The position numbers were made by a program, and so were the translations under genes. This document shows, piece after piece, positions 60,868-64,000 of a stretch of DNA of 64,000 nucleotides. The notes beneath the pieces were generated by a model. The model worked only from the letters and a program-made list of their open reading frames with translations. It ran no database searches and had not been told where the DNA came from. The stretch lies in assembly GCF_052324685.1 (NCBI RefSeq), contig NC_135226.1:20822952-20886951 (forward strand), given 5' to 3'. This DNA comes from Brachyhypopomus gauderio (lineage: Eukaryota; Chordata; Actinopteri; Gymnotiformes; Hypopomidae). Every line of letters begins with the position of its first letter. The stretch's first letter is position 1.

Positions 60868-62095
60868 CTATTTTTGTAATTTGTCTGAGATGACGGCCAA
60901 AGACTGTCTCAGATGTTCTTTCTTCTCTAGAAGTTGAGACTCCAAGCTTAACGCCTCAGTCAGAATATCCTCCAGCTCCTCAATCTGTGATGCATCTGCC
61001 GCTGCTCTCTCTCTGACGGGATTATAATATCACTCAAAGACATGTAACTCAAGATTACTGCCAATGAGACATACTGCAGATGTCCTGATTATTCATGTTT
61101 AATGGTGATACGCAAATGTCCTCACTTTCCTCCTCTGTCATTTTAGTCTATTACTAAAACGATCGGAAAGAGTTCGCTGAAAGAATCAAACCCACAAAAA
61201 TACAAATGTTGAAAAATGGCCAACAAATCATTGTTCGTTATCAGTTTTATAAAATGGCACGCTAATTTAAAAACACCTCACAGTATTTTACGTGTGTTCT
61301 CTTGAATGCAACATCTACTTTCAGCTTAAATCAGTTCAGGAGTTTTTCAGGCCTGTGTTCCTTTCATTTTATCCCAAAACTCATAAACTTCTCTTTCTGT
61401 CGTTTCACTTTCCATTTGACTCACATGCATATTTTCTAAACTTATGCAACCTGTTCTAGATTCAATTTTTTGTATAGTACTTTGTTCAGCACAGTATTCT
61501 TTAGACAAACAAGTGTGCACACAAGGAAGGTTATAAAACCTGCCTCATTAATTCCAAGTGGGTCTACTAAACATGCCCAGACCAATGAGAAACACCCATC
61601 TTGGCCCTGCCCCTAAACACTCTATCAGCAGACAGGTTAAATAGATTGGCTGCTATGTTAAGAACTCATAAATACTCAAAATTTCATAAATTTGGAAAGT
61701 GATACACACATTTACAAAAACTTATTTTAAATTTGCATATAGTCAGAGACATACATCCAGAGCCAACACTTCTTTCATTGCATTCCTTTTCCTTAAAGGA
61801 GTAGCAATTTAATTCCAGTAACTGTCCACTTAAAAATATATAGAATGTATACTTTTAGAAATAAGTCAAATTAGAATAACTGAAGTATATTAATATATTC
61901 ACTAATCTTCAAGTATAACACCTACTGTATTAAATACAGGACATTCCCATGCAACTGAATGTCACAGCAGTGTGCTTATGGCCTATGAACTTACCGCAAC
62001 ACCTTGGAATACATCGAAAAGACGAGATTGATATCCTTCACTGCTTCTATAATTTGAAGTGAAACATCTTTCATTATTCATTATAGTGTGTGTGT

Positions 62096-62149
<54 letters not shown>

Positions 62150-62479
62150 CCTCTGTTCAAAATGATCATGTTAAGGAATAAGCAACATAAACCTATGAAC
62201 TCAACATGCCTGCCCATGCCGTTTCGAAACCACCAGTCACGTCTGCAGTTGTTGACTTGGCACACTGCACCTTCACCTTCTTTGCTGGAGAGTTTTCATA
62301 ATATGTAATGGCGTGCTCACCCTGTAAAAGAATGGCATATTTAATACAAAAGAAAATAACTACAATGAGTCCCCAACCAACAGAGAGGGGTCACTAGGGT
62401 TAGGGTTAGGGTTAGGGCCTACCTCTGGCCCCTTCACTTTAGGGCCCCTGAGTGTCACCGGTGCCTCTTTACCACTCAT
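60868..62479 (-). CDS. tex12: Testis-expressed 12, synaptonemal-complex central element protein, 4 coding exons
   Basis: TEX12 pairs with SYCE2 to form the central-element fibre of the meiotic synaptonemal complex. Exons on the minus strand: 62479-62423, 62321 to about 62234, 62046-61995, 61012-60868. Together they give about 113 aa; human TEX12 has 123. The C-terminal half is a coiled coil with NLVFSMYSKVLRERAAADAS followed by IEELEDILTEALSLESQLL and ends LAVISDKLQK, paralleling the human SERAAVDAS...EFLRQRF region. The N-terminal exons (MSGKEAPVTL...) are poorly conserved. The exon 2 donor is uncertain: GTGGTT after 62234 or GTTTCG after 62231, both keeping phase. A 5' UTR acceptor lies at 62493-62494, so the promoter is about 62.8-62.9 kb. 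Neighbour sdhd matches human synteny. Confidence 0.85.
62084..62149 (+). repeat. (GT)n/(CA)n microsatellite (tex12 intron 2)
   Basis: Short GT run then about 50 bases of CA between tex12 exons 3 and 2. Confidence 0.93.
62395..62417 (+). repeat. Short telomere-like GGGTTA tract
   Basis: About four TTAGGG units directly abut the tex12 exon 1 donor (GTAGGC, minus strand). Confidence 0.8.
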
Positions 62480-62888
62480 CGCCTTTATGGCCCTGTTGGA
62501 GAGACACAGAGACCCGTCTCCCCCAAACACAGCAGTGATACACGCACGTTAACGGGTCATTCTCGGGTTATCAGCAGGAGTCCATCACGTTTACCTGTTA
62601 TGCTAAATGCTAAAGCTAGTAGCTTAGCTTAGCTAGTCAACATTAGCCAGCTAACCGCTCATGGAAAATTAATACTCATAAAATACATTTTTTACCTGAA
62701 TATCAACGTTTAAATCGCTGTAAGGAACTAAGACGCACTACCAAATGATGCCGTCGTTTAAGTCGTTTAGCTGTCCCGGGTCTAGTCGCTCGGCGAGTAA
62801 GCTAATGCTAATGCTAATGCTAAGCTGCTAGCTAGCTGCCCGAGCGTTTAAACTACGCACGTGCCACGGCGTGAAGCGGCAAACGGGG

Positions 62889-62904
62889 TCACGTGATGCG
62901 GGAG
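62889..62904. promoter_or_regulatory. E-box plus E2F-like site upstream of tex12
   Basis: TCACGTGA (62889-62896) is followed after one base by GCGGGAG (62898-62904), about 410 bases upstream of the tex12 ATG and near the inferred first exon. TCACGTGA is the MGA/MAX E-box and GCGGGA(A/G) the E2F6-type site. A further CACGTG is at about 62858. Confidence 0.45.
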
Positions 62905-62909
62905 TGGTT

Positions 62910-64000
62910 GAAACGTGAGCAGAAGAAAAAAAACATTTCAGATTTTTAACATTAATTTTTGGACAGCTGGAGAGTTGGAGTATTTACCTGAAGTCACTCA
63001 AGCTGCTTGATGCTAACAGTACAATATTCATAAACATCAGATTGTTTCTCTGTTGTTGCTGTTCACAGTACTTTATTGACACATACAAATAAAGCAAATA
63101 TAAAGAGGTGTAAGTTACGTTCTGTAAGGCTTTGATAGCTTTGGTATTTTAATTTGTAAATTAAATATTTATAAATTTTATATCAAAATTAAAAACTGAG
63201 GTAGCCCAAATCCTGCTGCAGATAACTGCGGCAGTCAAAATGATCAGTTGGACATTGTAGGAATGTGCTTTAAAAACAACAATACAATAATAAACAGGGC
63301 AGCTTGATCCTTGTTGTTATATGCACATTGCCCTAAGACAGCCACTATTATTTTATGCCTGTCTTTCTTTCATGGCACAATCTATTTTAGAATAGATTTA
63401 TAAAATATTATAGAATGTAGCACAAAAGCTTTCTTGATAGGCCTACAGGGCTGTGAATGGAGCTTTTCACTTTGCAGTCTCTGATCTCAGGACACAAATG
63501 CTGAGGAGAGAGAGACTTTAGAAGGGTATTCCATAATCATGGTCAAGAGGGCAGGCAGGAGTCGTAACAGGAGAGCCATCCAGAAATGACAAATACAACG
63601 GCATGATAACACAGAACAAAACAAACAAGGCAGGGAAACACGAACCGAGAGAAACACAAGAGAGACACGAAAAACCAGAACAGCGATAACATTGAATATC
63701 CACAAAGCCGAATAAACCACAATAACCCACAAGGGACTAGGGAAACACAGGGATATAAATACATGGAACTACACTAGACACAGGTGAAGACAATAACGAC
63801 ACGGGTGTGGCAGACAGAGGGAAACCAGGGCAACAGACAAGCAGGTTAACGTGCAGGGAACAACACCGACACGAGGAACAGGGAACCCGAGTGACAGGTA
63901 AGAGAGGGGGGCTTAGCCCTACGTGACAGGACATTTGTGAAATAAATCACTTTTACCTAACTTACTACAACCATGTTTGTATTTTCATTGTTTTAAAATA
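62910..64000. other. Intergenic DNA at the right edge
   Basis: AT-rich to about 63480, then a dispersed-repeat-like block. No recognised gene. In human BCO2 follows TEX12; it is not visible within the window. Confidence 0.5.
63490..63935 (-). mobile_element. Candidate retroelement fragment (LTR-like), minus orientation
   Basis: On the minus strand it begins TGTCACGTAGGGCTAAGCCC and continues as a TCCCTG/GTTTCCC-rich sequence with a TATTTATA box, a composition I associate with teleost LTR-type dispersed repeats. No coding region or paired LTR is visible. Confidence 0.3.

Noticed and set aside
63487-63934. Cys/Leu-rich minus ORFs at the right edge as membrane proteins
   Set aside because: They lie in a dispersed-repeat-like block with several overlapping frames and no family resemblance.

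Overview
The window is vertebrate nuclear DNA, most likely from a teleost fish. Genes are split by GT-AG introns and the intergenic space is full of microsatellites, minisatellites and short DNA transposons. The gene set matches the human 11q23.1 neighbourhood (SIK2, PPP2R1B, NKAPD1, SDHD, TEX12), with an il4i1-type L-amino-acid oxidase placed among them. Every multi-exon model below was built by hand from splice sites, reading phase and remembered family sequences. No database search was run.

Layout: 743-10243 (+) is the 3' two thirds of sik2 (end of the kinase domain, UBA domain, regulatory tail), with a 3' UTR to about 12.47 kb. Its introns carry a 30-bp G-rich minisatellite array (7.65-9.12 kb), a 33-bp minisatellite and nested hAT-type elements (4.77-6.20 kb). 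28901-16384 (-) is a complete 15-exon ppp2r1b, the PP2A scaffold A subunit, convergent with sik2; its introns hold a transposon nested in a transposon (18.2-19.3 kb), an interstitial telomere-like tract and a palindromic MITE. 36146-34994 (-) is nkapd1. 39.2-44.1 kb is a 40-bp satellite of about 122 units with traces of an 11-unit higher-order repeat. 44.7-45.5 kb is a long inverted repeat. 46.0-48.1 kb holds a THAP zinc-finger reading frame (-) that runs, across one stop codon, into a 21-bp minisatellite kept in the same frame. 49712-53330 (+) is a complete il4i1-like oxidase. 53793-56825 (+) is a complete sdhd. 62479-60868 (-) is tex12.

The genes do not form one pathway. sik2 is a cAMP-regulated kinase, ppp2r1b a phosphatase scaffold, sdhd a membrane anchor of respiratory complex II, tex12 a synaptonemal-complex protein, il4i1 a secreted flavo-oxidase, and nkapd1 a basic protein of poorly known function. 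What links them is conserved chromosomal neighbourhood.

I found no CRISPR, operon or other prokaryotic feature and no convincing RNA gene. The most unusual items are the THAP ORF fused in frame to a minisatellite, the structured 40-bp satellite, the nested transposons with readable target-site duplications, ppp2r1b exon 5 squeezed between TG/G and AC microsatellites, and an adjacent E-box plus E2F-like site upstream of tex12.
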